A stretch of 40,666 nt of DNA from Pseudolysinimonas_A sp041984585 (lineage in GTDB: Bacteria > Actinomycetota > Actinomycetes > Actinomycetales > Microbacteriaceae), in NCBI GenBank assembly GCA_041984585.1, contig JBHIXX010000022.1, positions 1-40,666 of the forward strand, given 5' to 3'. Shown here piece by piece: positions 6,982-16,550 of this stretch (positions within the stretch are counted from its first letter, which is position 1; the number at the start of each line of letters is the position of its first letter). The translations under genes and the position numbers were made by a program. The notes under the pieces were generated by a model that was not told the DNA's origin, did not search any database, and saw nothing but the letters and a program-made list of their open reading frames with translations.

Positions 6982-8061
6982 ATGCCTTCCCGCGTCATCG
7001 ACTACTCGCCGCTGAGCACGCCGGTCAGCGCGGCGGAGATCGCCGCCTACCGCCAGGCCGCCCGGGCGGCGGGCCGCAGCTGGAGCACGGTCAACGTCAT
7101 GCAGATCGTCCTCGTCGCGATCGTGGCCGGCGGGATCGCCGTGTTCGTGCTGCCCACGTTCGTGTTCGGCGCATTCGCCCTGCTGCTCGAGGGCGGGGGC
7201 GCGTCGATCATGGGCGGCGTGATGCTGCTCGTCACCCTCGGAATGCTGGGCGGGGCGGTCTGGCTGATCGTCCGCACCGCGAGGGGCGGCGGGTCCGCGA
7301 CCTGGGCCCGTCGGGTGCGGATGGACCGCTTCGCCCGCGCCAACGGCATGCGCTACTCGCCGGCCGATCCGTCGCCGCGCTACCCGGGCGCGATCTTCTC
7401 GCTCGGCTCGTCGCGGATGGCGACCGACCACTTCACCACCGTGGAGGGCCGCTTCGTCGACTTCGGCAACTACCGCTACACCACCGGCTCGGGCAAGAAC
7501 CGCTCGACCCGGCACTGGGGGTTCCTCGCCGTCGAGCTCGACCGTCGGCTGCCGCACATGATGCTCGACTCGAAGGCCAACAACGGGATGTTCGGCACCA
7601 ACCTGCCGGCGACCTTCCGCCGCGACCAGGTGCTGAGCCTCGAGGGCGACTTCGACCGCTACTTCACGCTGTACTGCCCGCGGCAGTACGAGCGCGACGC
7701 GCTCTACGTCTTCACCCCCGACCTGATGGCGCTGCTCATCGACGAGGCCGCGCCGTTCGACGTCGAGGTGGTCGACGACTGGATGTTCGTCTACTCGAGC
7801 CGCCCGTTCCCGCCGGGCGACGCGTCGGCCTACGCCCGGCTGCTGCGGATCGTCGACACGGTCGGGTCGAAGGCCGTGCGCCAGACCGACCGCTACCACG
7901 ACGAGCGCACGATGCAGCCGTTCGCGGCCGACATCGTCGCGCCGCAGGGGCAGCGGCTGCGGCGCGGCGTGCCCGTGGTCGCGATCGTCGTCGGCGCGGT
8001 CGTCGTCGGCTACTGGGTGCTCAGCACCTTCGGGGGCATGCTGCTCGGGTTCCTCGGCTGA
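6982..8061 (+). CDS. membrane protein of unknown function
   Basis: 359 residues. A soluble N-terminal stretch of about 35 residues is followed by two membrane helices (about 39-69 and 77-98), a large soluble middle domain (about 100-325) and a C-terminal hydrophobic hairpin (330-359). The middle domain is rich in aromatic and charged residues and has no motif I recognise. CAGGAT 6 nt before the ATG suggests a leaderless mRNA. Upstream is the small RNA candidate; downstream the PrsW gene is convergent. The 57-bp gap to it holds a weak CCCCG/CGGGG hairpin near 8094-8111. Confidence 0.75.
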   Translation: MPSRVIDYSPLSTPVSAAEIAAYRQAARAAGRSWSTVNVMQIVLVAIVAGGIAVFVLPTFVFGAFALLLEGGGASIMGGVMLLVTLGMLGGAVWLIVRTARGGGSATWARRVRMDRFARANGMRYSPADPSPRYPGAIFSLGSSRMATDHFTTVEGRFVDFGNYRYTTGSGKNRSTRHWGFLAVELDRRLPHMMLDSKANNGMFGTNLPATFRRDQVLSLEGDFDRYFTLYCPRQYERDALYVFTPDLMALLIDEAAPFDVEVVDDWMFVYSSRPFPPGDASAYARLLRIVDTVGSKAVRQTDRYHDERTMQPFAADIVAPQGQRLRRGVPVVAIVVGAVVVGYWVLSTFGGMLLGFLG

Positions 8062-8118
8062 GCCCGGTCGGGCGATCGGACCCGCTCGGTCAACCCCGCC
8101 CGACGACGGGGACCCCGG

Positions 8119-9375
8119 TCAGGCGGTCGGGGCGGCCGCGGCGGGCCGGCGCTCCACCGGGGTCGCGGTCATCAGCGCCCGGCGGGATTCCGTGAGCTTC
8201 TGCAGCAGCAGCGCCTCGTCGTGCTGCGAGCCGATGCGGTCGCGGCCGGTGACGATGCGGTTGCGCGCGAACGCCAGGTGGGTGGCATCCCGGATGTAGG
8301 CCTTCATCACGTCGCCGAGGCCGCGCGGGCGAGCCCAGGCCATGGCCTGCCGGCGGCCGCCCGAGGTGCCGAGCGTCGCGACCTCGTCGGCGTTGAACCA
8401 GCCCGCGGCCGCGTACTCGCCGAGCCGCAGCCGGGTCATCTTCTGCTCGCGGTTGCGCAGGTAGAGCACGATGCCCACCGCGACGGCGAACATCGGCACC
8501 TGGATGAGCACGTAGTAGGCGTAGAAGTCGTAGATGAAGAACAGCACGCCGTTCCAGAACGCGTGCAGCAGGATGGCCGGGATGAGGCCCAGCAGCAGGG
8601 CGCCGATCCCGCCGAACACGGTGCCCTTGCGCGCCGCGAGACCGATGGCGAACCCGATGCACGCAGTGAACATGACGTGCGAGAACGGCGCCAGGATGCC
8701 GCGGATGAAGAAGATCTCGATGACCGCGCCGTCGAGGGCGCCCGACTCGAAAAGCTGCAGGCCGAAGTACTGGATGTTCTCGGTGAACGCGAAGCCGGCG
8801 GCGATCATCGCCGCGTAGACGATGCCGTCGACCGGTCCGTCGAAGTAGCGCCGGGCGACCAGGTAGATGATCAGTAGACCGAGGCCCTTCGCCACCTCCT
8901 CGACGATAGGCGCCTGCACCGCGGCCTGGAAGAACACCGTCAGGTTGGTGTCGCCGCCGCTCGCCGCGATCCAGTCGGAGGCGGCGACGTCGACGAACAG
9001 CGCGATGAGGATCGACGCGGTCGCGCCCCAGAGGAAGGCGAGCACCAGGGCGATCCGCGGCTCCGGCTCCCAGCGGTCGATCCAGCGCACGCCGAGCGCG
9101 ACGATGGTCAGCGGGATGAGCGCGAGCAGGCCCCCGATGAACGACAGACCGGGGCCGAGCGCGAGCAGGAAGTAGCCGACGACGAGCAGCAGGGCGATGC
9201 CCAGCAGCACGAAGCCGACGATCGCCGCGGCGAGAAGGCTGGGGCGTCGGCGGGGCGTCACGCTGAGCACGTCGTGGGCCACCGTGGCGGACTGCTCGGC
9301 GACCTCCGCGGGCGCCTGCTGGGGCGCGTCCGCCGAGCGCAGCTGCGCCTGATGCGCCGTGATGGTGCTGGTCAT
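8119..9375 (-). CDS. PrsW-family intramembrane metalloprotease
   Basis: 418 residues with about eight to nine hydrophobic segments. The PrsW signatures appear in order: EEVAKG (159-164), FTEN at 197-200, FSHVMFT (231-237) and HAFWNG (271-276). The Glu pair and the two His residues are the presumed zinc ligands and catalytic residues. In Bacillus, PrsW cleaves an anti-sigma factor; most actinobacterial members have no known substrate, and no anti-sigma gene is visible here. The N-terminal 45 and C-terminal 90 residues are soluble tails. I prefer the ATG at 9375 over the GTG at 9381 because TAAGGT (9387-9382) is 6 nt before the ATG, whereas the GTG directly abuts it. Confidence 0.88.
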   Translation of the reverse strand: MTSTITAHQAQLRSADAPQQAPAEVAEQSATVAHDVLSVTPRRRPSLLAAAIVGFVLLGIALLLVVGYFLLALGPGLSFIGGLLALIPLTIVALGVRWIDRWEPEPRIALVLAFLWGATASILIALFVDVAASDWIAASGGDTNLTVFFQAAVQAPIVEEVAKGLGLLIIYLVARRYFDGPVDGIVYAAMIAAGFAFTENIQYFGLQLFESGALDGAVIEIFFIRGILAPFSHVMFTACIGFAIGLAARKGTVFGGIGALLLGLIPAILLHAFWNGVLFFIYDFYAYYVLIQVPMFAVAVGIVLYLRNREQKMTRLRLGEYAAAGWFNADEVATLGTSGGRRQAMAWARPRGLGDVMKAYIRDATHLAFARNRIVTGRDRIGSQHDEALLLQKLTESRRALMTATPVERRPAAAAPTA

Positions 9376-9407
9376 GGGCACACCTTATCGCTGCTCCCGG
9401 CGCGGGA

Positions 9408-9947
9408 TCAGCGCTGCTTCTCGCGCAGGATCGCGAGGGCCCGGGTGACCCGATCGCCGAGCCCCGGCACCCGCTGGCGCTGCGGCAGACGGGCGTCCTC
9501 GAGCAGCCGTACGACTTCGGAGCGCTGGGCCGCGGCGACGGCCCGGCTGCGCTCCCCGACCCGCACCGCGGCGACCCCCGCGACGACCGCGGCGACCACC
9601 GCGACGACGGTCACCACCCCGAGCACGACCGGCACGGTCGGACCGTCCGCGACCCACCAACCCACCGCGAGCCCGGCGCCCACGAGCGCGAGCGCGACGA
9701 GCCGCGAGGCCATCGCGACCCGCGGCCGGCGCCGCTCGATGCGGTCGACGCGGGCGAGGCGATCGGTGAGGTCGTCCAGCTCGTCGGCGCTGAACGCCGT
9801 GCCGCGCCGCTCCCGCAGCTCGCGACGGAGGCGAGCGTAGCTGGGGCGGTCGGCGCGGGCCAGCACCGTCATCCCGCGCACCGCGTCGGCGAGCAGCAGC
9901 GCGGCGAGCGCGGTCACCACGACCGCGACCAGGAGGCCGGGGATCAC
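9408..9947 (-). CDS. small membrane protein coupled to CMD-like gene
   Basis: 179 residues from a GTG start that overlaps the stop of the upstream gene (GTGA), so translation is probably coupled. One membrane helix lies at the very N-terminus (about 2-22), followed by a basic amphipathic region (about 30-78, with the acidic piece SADELDDLTDRLARVDRIE), then two helices (about 82-101 and 104-128), and a basic C-terminal tail ending near the PrsW gene. No family recognised. The upstream partner is AhpD/CMD-like; a functional link between them is only suggested by the overlap. Confidence 0.72.
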   Translation of the reverse strand: MIPGLLVAVVVTALAALLLADAVRGMTVLARADRPSYARLRRELRERRGTAFSADELDDLTDRLARVDRIERRRPRVAMASRLVALALVGAGLAVGWWVADGPTVPVVLGVVTVVAVVAAVVAGVAAVRVGERSRAVAAAQRSEVVRLLEDARLPQRQRVPGLGDRVTRALAILREKQR

Positions 9948-10447
9948 GGGGCGGTGTCGGGCTCGAGCCCGGCGATACGCGAGAACGCGGCGACCGCGAT
10001 GGTGAGCCCGGCGTATCCGGCGAGCACCGCGCGGGTGCGCGGCTGGAACGCCGCCTCGACGCGCGCGGCCAGGTCGGCGGGCACCTCGTCGGACGCGACC
10101 GCTCGGCCCCAGTCGAGCAGCAGGCGCTCGGCCTCGGTCACCTGCGGGGCGTCGGGGTCGTCGCCGCCGGCCTCGAGGGCGCCGCGGAACTCGGCCACGC
10201 AGTAGGGCGCCGCGCACGACTCGGCGATCGCCAGCGAGAGCAGCGTCACCGCGCGCTCGCCGACCAGCGGCTCCAGCTCCTCGCGCACGTCGAGCCAGCC
10301 GGCGTACGCCTCGAACACGGGGACGGAGTTGAGCAGCGCCCGGTCGAGCGGGCGGATCGGGCCGGGATGCGCGTCCTGACGACGGTTGCGGGCGGCCACC
10401 GCATCCGCGCTCAGCTGGTCGTCCGACGGCACGGGGAGGAAGCCCAT
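9944..10447 (-). CDS. AhpD/carboxymuconolactone decarboxylase-like protein
   Basis: 167 residues. The middle reads ERAVTLLSLAIAESCAAPYCVAEFRGAL, matching the CMD/AhpD pattern of a helix with a redox cysteine pair (Cys78 and Cys83), and the C-terminal TRAVLAGYAGLTIAVAAFSRIAGL resembles the end of this fold. AhpD proteins usually have C-x2-C and a nearby His; here the spacing is C-x4-C and the His position holds Glu, so peroxidase-type chemistry is uncertain. TAGAGT (10459-10454) lies 6 nt before the ATG, implying a leaderless mRNA. Its stop overlaps the start of the next gene by four bases. Confidence 0.65.
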   Translation of the reverse strand: MGFLPVPSDDQLSADAVAARNRRQDAHPGPIRPLDRALLNSVPVFEAYAGWLDVREELEPLVGERAVTLLSLAIAESCAAPYCVAEFRGALEAGGDDPDAPQVTEAERLLLDWGRAVASDEVPADLAARVEAAFQPRTRAVLAGYAGLTIAVAAFSRIAGLEPDTAP

Positions 10448-10530
10448 GCCGTCACTCTAGAGCGGCCCCGTCCGCGACGCGACGTGGCGCCGCCGAGGCC
10501 CGCGCGCGTCGGGCGGCGCGGCGCCGGCGC

Positions 10531-11112
10531 TCAGGCCGCGATGCGCGAGCGGCTCTCGCCCACCATCCGCACGTCGTCGAACGCGCCGGAGCGGATCGCC
10601 TGGAAGACCTCGACCGCCGCCTGCGCGAGCCGACCGTGGCTGCCGAGGCCCGCCATCCGCGCCCGCAGGTCGTCGTGGATGGCGATGTCGGCGTCCGACT
10701 CGACCACGCGGGCGCCGAGCGACCGGGCCCAGGCCGACGTCATCTCCGCCACGAGCGGGTCGTGGCTCTCGATGCGCACGTCGTCGCCCCGCCCGAACGG
10801 ACGGGTGCGCACCAGGGCGCGGGCGATCAGGCCGGGGCCGAGGAAGCTGACGACCTGCTCGTCGGTGATCCAGGACGGCACGCCGAGCACGTCGTCCTGG
10901 TCCATCAGCAGGATCTCGTCGAGGTCGGCGCCGGTGTCCCGCCAGGCGACGCGGTCGCGGGGGGCGAACCCGTTGGTGTCCGGGCCCACCGCGTCGACCA
11001 CGCCCACGACGAATCCGCGACCGCGCCGGGTGGGGCGCAGGCGCAGCCTCCCGATCGTCGGGCGGGGCACGACGGAGCGGGGCACAGAAGTGGTTCGGAG
11101 CTCAGCAGTCAT
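10531..11112 (-). CDS. shortened quinone-oxidoreductase-like (MDR superfamily) protein
   Basis: 193 residues; an AGGTGAG ribosome site about 10 nt upstream fixes the ATG at 11112. Residues 30-60 keep the GroES-like pattern GVVDAVGPDTNGFAPRDRVAW of MDR enzymes. The stretch FLGPGLIARALVRTRPFGRGDDVRIE...WARSLGARVVE then parallels QorA's GLTVYYLL...WAKALGAKLIG, but the AAGGVG nucleotide-binding loop is replaced by SHDPLVA. After SDAD the chain jumps to AQAAVEVFQAIRSGAFDDV, which resembles the family C-terminus. A normal QOR has about 325 residues, so about 100 residues of the Rossmann domain appear to be missing. It is probably not an active NADPH oxidoreductase. It follows the GlcD-type oxidase gene by 58 bp on the same strand. 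Confidence 0.6.
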   Translation of the reverse strand: MTAELRTTSVPRSVVPRPTIGRLRLRPTRRGRGFVVGVVDAVGPDTNGFAPRDRVAWRDTGADLDEILLMDQDDVLGVPSWITDEQVVSFLGPGLIARALVRTRPFGRGDDVRIESHDPLVAEMTSAWARSLGARVVESDADIAIHDDLRARMAGLGSHGRLAQAAVEVFQAIRSGAFDDVRMVGESRSRIAA

Positions 11113-11148
11113 CGGTTGGGATCTCACCTCGATGGATGCAACGACCCC

Positions 11149-11170
11149 GGCCGGAGCGGTATTCCCGGCC
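11149..11170 (-). terminator. hairpin directly after the FAD oxidase stop
   Basis: GGCCGG (11149-11154) pairs with CCGGCC (11165-11170) around 10 nt, immediately after the stop codon of the gene ending at 11171. It may end that transcript or dampen read-through into the QOR-like gene. Confidence 0.45.
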
Positions 11171-12559
<1,389 letters not shown>

Positions 12560-12682
12560 CCTCCGAGCGTATCGGCGGCACGGCGCCCGACCGGTCGCGC
12601 CGGATCGCGCGGTCGCGCGCGGCCCGCGAGCGATGTCCGATTCCCGCTGGGCGATGCCGGGGGCGGATGCCATCCTGAGGTC

Positions 12683-14128
12683 ATGGACGACCGGTTCGCC
12701 GAGCGCTACGCCGCCCTCGCCTCGCGCGACGCGCGGTTCGACGGGCAGTTCATCGCGGGCGTCCACTCGACCGGCATCTACTGCCGCCCCAGCTGCCCGG
12801 CGATCACCCCCAAGCCCGGCAACGTGCGGTTCTATCGCACCGCTGCGGCGGCGCACGAGGCGGGGTTGCGGGCGTGCAAGCGCTGCCAGCCGGATGCCGT
12901 ACCCGGCTCCCCCAACTGGAACCTGCGCGACGACCTCGCCTCGCGCGCGATGCGCCTCGTGCAGGACGGCGTCGTCGAGCGCGAGGGCGTTCCCGGTCTC
13001 GCCGCCCGGCTGGGCTACACCCCGCGCCACCTCTCCCGGGTGCTGCGCGCGGAGCTGGGGGCCGGGCCGCTCGCACTCGCCCGCGCCCACCGCGCGCAGA
13101 CGGCGCGCACCCTGCTCGCCAGCACCGACCTTCCGGTCGCCGACATCGCCTTCGCCGCCGGGTTCGGCAGCCTGCGACAGTTCAACGACACGATCGCCGA
13201 GGTGTACCGGGCGACCCCGACCGAGCTGCGCGCCCTCGCGCGGCGCGGCGGCGCTCGGGCTCCCGAGGCGGCGCCCGGTCCGACGTCGGCGACCGAGGCG
13301 GGGGCCGAGACCGGCGGAGCGGTGTCGCTGCGGCTCCCGGCCCGGCCGCCGTTCGACGCAACGGGGTTGTTCCAGTTCTTCGCCGACCACGCCGTCCCCG
13401 GGCTCGAGCAGGGTGACGACGCCCGGTTCCGGCGCCGCCTCCGGCTGCCGGGGGGCGAGGCCGACATCGACGTGCGCGCCGACCCCGACCGGATCGGGGT
13501 GCTGCTGTCGGCGCGTCTGACCCGACTGGCCGACCTCCCCGCGCTCACCGCACGGGTGCGGCGGATGTTCGACCTCGACGCCGACGCGGTGGCGATCGAT
13601 GCGGCGCTGCGCCGCGACCCCGACCTCGCGCCGCTCGTCGATGCGGTGCCCGGCATCCGGATCGCCGGCAGCGCCGACCCCGAGGAGGCCCTGTTCCGCA
13701 CCCTCGTCGGCCAGCAGATCTCAGTCGCCGCGGCGCGCACAGTGCTCGGCCGGATCGTGGCCCACTTCGGCGCCTTCCCCACCGCCGCGCAGCTCGCCGA
13801 CCACGGCGAGGAGGTGCTGCGCGGCCCCGCGGCGCGCATCGCGGCCATCCGCGACACCGCCGCCGCCGTGGCCGCCGGCGACCTGCGGCTCGACCCCAGC
13901 ACCCCCGCCGCGGAGTTCCGCGCGGCCCTGCTCGACCGGCCCGGCATCGGCCCCTGGACGGCCGAGTACCTCGCGATGCGGGCGCTCGGACATCCGGATG
14001 CCTTCCCGGCCACCGACCTCGTCCTGCGGCAGTCGATGGCGGCGCTCGGCATCCCCGCCTCGCGCCCCGCCGCGTGGTCGCCCTGGCGCTCCTACGCGGC
14101 ACTGCACCTCTGGCGCGCCCGCCCCTGA
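12683..14128 (+). CDS. AdaA-AlkA fusion: methylphosphotriester sensor and 3-methyladenine DNA glycosylase
   Basis: 481 residues in three parts. The N-terminal Ada zinc domain has Cys34, Cys38, Cys65 and Cys68 (CRPSC and CKRC); Cys34 is the expected methyl acceptor. An AraC-type helix-turn-helix pair follows (about 85-188, with LPVADIAFAAGFGSLRQFN). The C-terminal half is AlkA: the substrate-side domain, then a helix-hairpin-helix with PGIGPWTAEYLAM and the catalytic Asp445 in ATDLVL. No methylguanine methyltransferase domain (PCHRV motif) is present. This matches the mycobacterial AdaA-AlkA layout of the adaptive response to alkylation. CATCCT lies 6 nt before the ATG. No ogt gene is visible next to it. 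Confidence 0.95.
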   Translation: MDDRFAERYAALASRDARFDGQFIAGVHSTGIYCRPSCPAITPKPGNVRFYRTAAAAHEAGLRACKRCQPDAVPGSPNWNLRDDLASRAMRLVQDGVVEREGVPGLAARLGYTPRHLSRVLRAELGAGPLALARAHRAQTARTLLASTDLPVADIAFAAGFGSLRQFNDTIAEVYRATPTELRALARRGGARAPEAAPGPTSATEAGAETGGAVSLRLPARPPFDATGLFQFFADHAVPGLEQGDDARFRRRLRLPGGEADIDVRADPDRIGVLLSARLTRLADLPALTARVRRMFDLDADAVAIDAALRRDPDLAPLVDAVPGIRIAGSADPEEALFRTLVGQQISVAAARTVLGRIVAHFGAFPTAAQLADHGEEVLRGPAARIAAIRDTAAAVAAGDLRLDPSTPAAEFRAALLDRPGIGPWTAEYLAMRALGHPDAFPATDLVLRQSMAALGIPASRPAAWSPWRSYAALHLWRARP

Positions 14129-14138
14129 TCGGTTGACG

Positions 14139-14507
14139 TCAGCGGTTCGGCCGTACCGTCCGGATGACGAGCGCCACGATGCCCGCGAGCGCCGCTGCAG
14201 CGCAGATGACGAGCAGGACGGAGTAGGCGGGATCGGGTCCGAAGGTCACGGACCCGCCGTCGAACGACTGATAGGTGCAGCGCACCCCCATCGGCCACCA
14301 CTCCCAGGATGAGGTGAGGGATTCCGGCGCGAGGTCCGGCGGAAGCGGGTCCGGGTCGAGGCGGGCGCACTCGAGCATCCAGTTGCGTGCCGCCACCACC
14401 TGATGCCCCGCGAGGAACAGGGCGCTCAGCGCGCTGAGCGCGAATGAGACACCGGCGAGCACCCCCGCCCATGTCGCGAGGCGGCGCGGCGTGCGTGCGT
14501 TCCCCAT
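14139..14507 (-). CDS. small two-helix membrane protein
   Basis: 122 residues with membrane helices at about 11-36 and 94-114 and an extracytoplasmic loop between them that contains two cysteines (C-A-R...V-R-C-T-Y). No family recognised. The ATG at 14507 is supported by TATCGT (14519-14514) 6 nt upstream. It ends 10 bp from the convergent AdaA-AlkA stop and is divergent from the glycosyltransferase gene; the two promoters lie within 50 bp of each other. Confidence 0.72.
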   Translation of the reverse strand: MGNARTPRRLATWAGVLAGVSFALSALSALFLAGHQVVAARNWMLECARLDPDPLPPDLAPESLTSSWEWWPMGVRCTYQSFDGGSVTFGPDPAYSVLLVICAAAALAGIVALVIRTVRPNR

Positions 14508-14557
14508 GCCTCGACGATAGGTCGCGGCCGCCGCACCCGGGCGTAGGCTGGCGCCCG

Positions 14558-15361
14558 ATGTCCGTCTCCGTCGTGATCCCGGCCCGCGACGACGCGCGGA
14601 TGCTGGAGCGCTGCCTCGCCGCGCTCGCCGCGCAGACCGTCGCCCCCGACGAGATCGTCGTGGTCGACAACGGCTCCACCGACGACACCGCGCAGGTGGC
14701 CCGGGCCGCCGGCGCCCGCGTCGTGTGGGAGCCGATCGCCGGCATCCCGCGCGCCTCCGCCGCCGGGTTCGACGCCGCCACGGGCGACCTCATCGCGCGC
14801 ATCGACGCCGACTCGGTGTGCCCTCCCGGCTGGCTCGAGCACGCCCTCCGCGCGTTCGAGGCCGACCGCGGACTCGACGTGCTGACCGGCGCGGGCGAGT
14901 TCTACGGGGCGGGGGCGCTGACGCGGCGGCTCGGCCGCGCCTGGTGGGTCGGCGGACTGTACTGGTCGATGACGCTCTACCTCGGGCATCCGCCGGTGTT
15001 CGGCTCGAACTTCGTGATGCGGCGCGCGGTGTGGCGCGAGATCGGCGGCGAGTTCCACCGCGAGGCCACCGACATCCACGACGACCTCGACCTGAGCCTG
15101 CACCTGCGTCCGGGGATGGGCGTGCGCTACGACAAGCGCTTCACCGTCGGCATCTCGGCGCGGCCGTTCGCCTCCTGGCGCGGGTTCGTGCGGCGACTCA
15201 GCTGGATCGTGCCGACGCTGCACGCGCACTGGCCCGACGATTCGCCGTGGGCGCGGCGCCGGGCGCGCGAGGAGTGGCTGCAGGCCCACGGCGGCGCGCG
15301 CTGCGACTTCCCGCTGGCCGATCCGGATGCCGACGGCGACGAGCGCGAGGCGCTCGCCTAG
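14558..15361 (+). CDS. family 2 glycosyltransferase
   Basis: 267 residues of GT-A fold. It opens with SVVIPARDDARMLERCLAAL, has VVVDNGSTDDT for nucleotide-sugar binding, the metal-binding DAD at 83-85 and an acidic TDIHDDLDL near 171-179 in the acceptor/base region. No clear membrane helix; the basic C-terminal third may sit on the membrane. The acceptor is unknown and no other polysaccharide gene is nearby. The ATG at 14558 follows TAGGCT by 8 nt (leaderless type). Its TAG stop shares the palindrome CTAG with the stop of the convergent hydrolase gene. Confidence 0.88.
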   Translation: MSVSVVIPARDDARMLERCLAALAAQTVAPDEIVVVDNGSTDDTAQVARAAGARVVWEPIAGIPRASAAGFDAATGDLIARIDADSVCPPGWLEHALRAFEADRGLDVLTGAGEFYGAGALTRRLGRAWWVGGLYWSMTLYLGHPPVFGSNFVMRRAVWREIGGEFHREATDIHDDLDLSLHLRPGMGVRYDKRFTVGISARPFASWRGFVRRLSWIVPTLHAHWPDDSPWARRRAREEWLQAHGGARCDFPLADPDADGDEREALA

Positions 15362-16275
15362 CCATCCCCGCCGACCCGCTCCGCCTCCGCGAACAGCGCG
15401 AGCATGTCGCGGGTCAACTGGTGCGGCGCCGTCTCGCACGGGCTGTGCCCGGTCGGGAAGACGACGAGCCGCGCGCCGATCCTCTCGGCGAGCTCCGCAT
15501 GCAGCGCCGTCGGCCACAGGTCGTGCGATCCGACGGCGACCAGCTTCGGGATCGGCGTCGCCGCGACGGCGTCGCGCACGTCGGGCGCGCGCTTCATGAG
15601 CCGGATGATGTCCTCCATGCTGCGACGGCTGGTGTGCTCGAAGCGCATCCGCACGAAGTCGAGCCGCAGCGGCGGCACATGGTTCTTGTTGGTGCGGATG
15701 CCCCAGGTCATCAGCGCCGCGCCGACGCGCCCCCCGGCCATCCAGGTGAACGGGCCCAGCCCGCGCACGCCCCGGAACCCGTTGCCCGGCTCGGGCGGTG
15801 TGGCCAACAGGGTGAGACTGCGGAAGAGGTCGGGTCGACGGGTGAGCGCGATCATGGCGACGGTGCCGGCGAACGAGTAGCCCAGCACGTGCGCTGGAGC
15901 GCCCGCCTCGAGCACGGCGATCAGGTCGTCGACGAAGAGGTCGTAGTCGTAGTGCTCCCCCGGCGGCGGACCCGCCCGGCCGGACTCGTACTGCCCGGCC
16001 ATGTCGAACGACTGGGCGTGGTAGCCGGCCGCCGCGAACAGCGGGAGCATGAGGGCGAAGTCCTCCTTCGACCCCGATACCCCCGGCACCAGCACCACCC
16101 GGGGGTCGCCCTCGTCCCCGACCTCGAGCAGCGCGAGGTCGCCGCTCGGCGCGCGCAGTCGCCGCGCGCGGGCCCCCGGCGGCGGCACGGTCCAGTCGCG
16201 GTCCTGGAGGGCCCGGTCGAGACGCTCGGCCTCGTCGGCGGGTTCGCCCTCGACCGCCTGGTGGTGATCGAACAC
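15358..16275 (-). CDS. alpha/beta-fold hydrolase
   Basis: 305 residues from the GTG at 16275. The fold's elements are in order: oxyanion region VLVPGVSGSKED near 61-72, nucleophile elbow GYSFAG with Ser134, Asp252 in GSHDLW and His277 in PTGHS. The substrate is unknown. A GTG nine bases upstream (16284) overlaps the hexamer TAGGGT (16288-16283), which stands 7 nt before the GTG at 16275, so the downstream start is preferred. The gene is convergent with, and overlaps by four bases, the glycosyltransferase gene. Confidence 0.85.
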   Translation of the reverse strand: MFDHHQAVEGEPADEAERLDRALQDRDWTVPPPGARARRLRAPSGDLALLEVGDEGDPRVVLVPGVSGSKEDFALMLPLFAAAGYHAQSFDMAGQYESGRAGPPPGEHYDYDLFVDDLIAVLEAGAPAHVLGYSFAGTVAMIALTRRPDLFRSLTLLATPPEPGNGFRGVRGLGPFTWMAGGRVGAALMTWGIRTNKNHVPPLRLDFVRMRFEHTSRRSMEDIIRLMKRAPDVRDAVAATPIPKLVAVGSHDLWPTALHAELAERIGARLVVFPTGHSPCETAPHQLTRDMLALFAEAERVGGDG

Positions 16276-16310
16276 TCTCGTCACCCTAGGGCGCGCGGGG
16301 CGGCGTGGTG

Positions 16311-16428
16311 GCCCCGCCCGGAGGATTGACCCGAACGATCCTCCGGGCGGGGCGGGCGCGCGTCGCGGACCCGACCGCGGAGACCGCGCGCCTCGCCGGT
16401 CGCAATGCCGGTCTCAAGTGCCACTGTA
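16311..16428 (-). ncRNA. possible structured RNA between ku and the hydrolase gene
   Basis: On the minus strand TACAGT (16428-16423) could act as a -10 box. Downstream GAGACCG and CGGTCTC (16409-16415 with 16380-16386) can form a stem. The unit ends in a perfect 16-bp hairpin, arms 16311-16326 and 16338-16353 with an 11-nt loop. Together these would bound an RNA of about 105 nt. No open frame here looks coding. No -35 box is clear, so this is a weak call; the terminal hairpin alone is certain and could be a second terminator after ku. Confidence 0.3.
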
Positions 16429-16495
16429 GGGCTCCGGTGCGTCGCCGGGCACGCTCTCGCATCCGATTTCCAGGATCTTCGACGGACCCGCACAA

Positions 16496-16512
16496 GTCCC
16501 CCTTCGGGGGAC
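16496..16512 (-). terminator. ku terminator hairpin
   Basis: GTCCCCC (16496-16502) pairs perfectly with GGGGGAC (16506-16512), or equivalently forms a UUCG-type tetraloop, 39 bp after the ku stop. Confidence 0.55.
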
Positions 16513-16550
16513 GGGCCCGGAGGCGCCCCGGGCGGGTGGCCGCGCTCGGG

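Noticed and set aside
4905..6998. A 697-codon minus-strand frame across marP and padR.
   Set aside because: Shadow of marP; marP has an intact catalytic triad on the other strand.
8094..8111. CCCCG/CGGGG as terminator between the convergent genes at 8061 and 8119.
   Set aside because: The stem is only 5 bp and could arise by chance at this GC content; not listed as a feature.
9274..9840. A + strand frame antisense to the PrsW and membrane protein genes.
   Set aside because: Ser/Arg/Thr-rich shadow without domain or start signal.
16354..16550. A possible tRNA or att-like relic in the ku-hydrolase gap.
   Set aside because: No T-loop signature or acceptor stem on either strand, and no flanking direct repeats.
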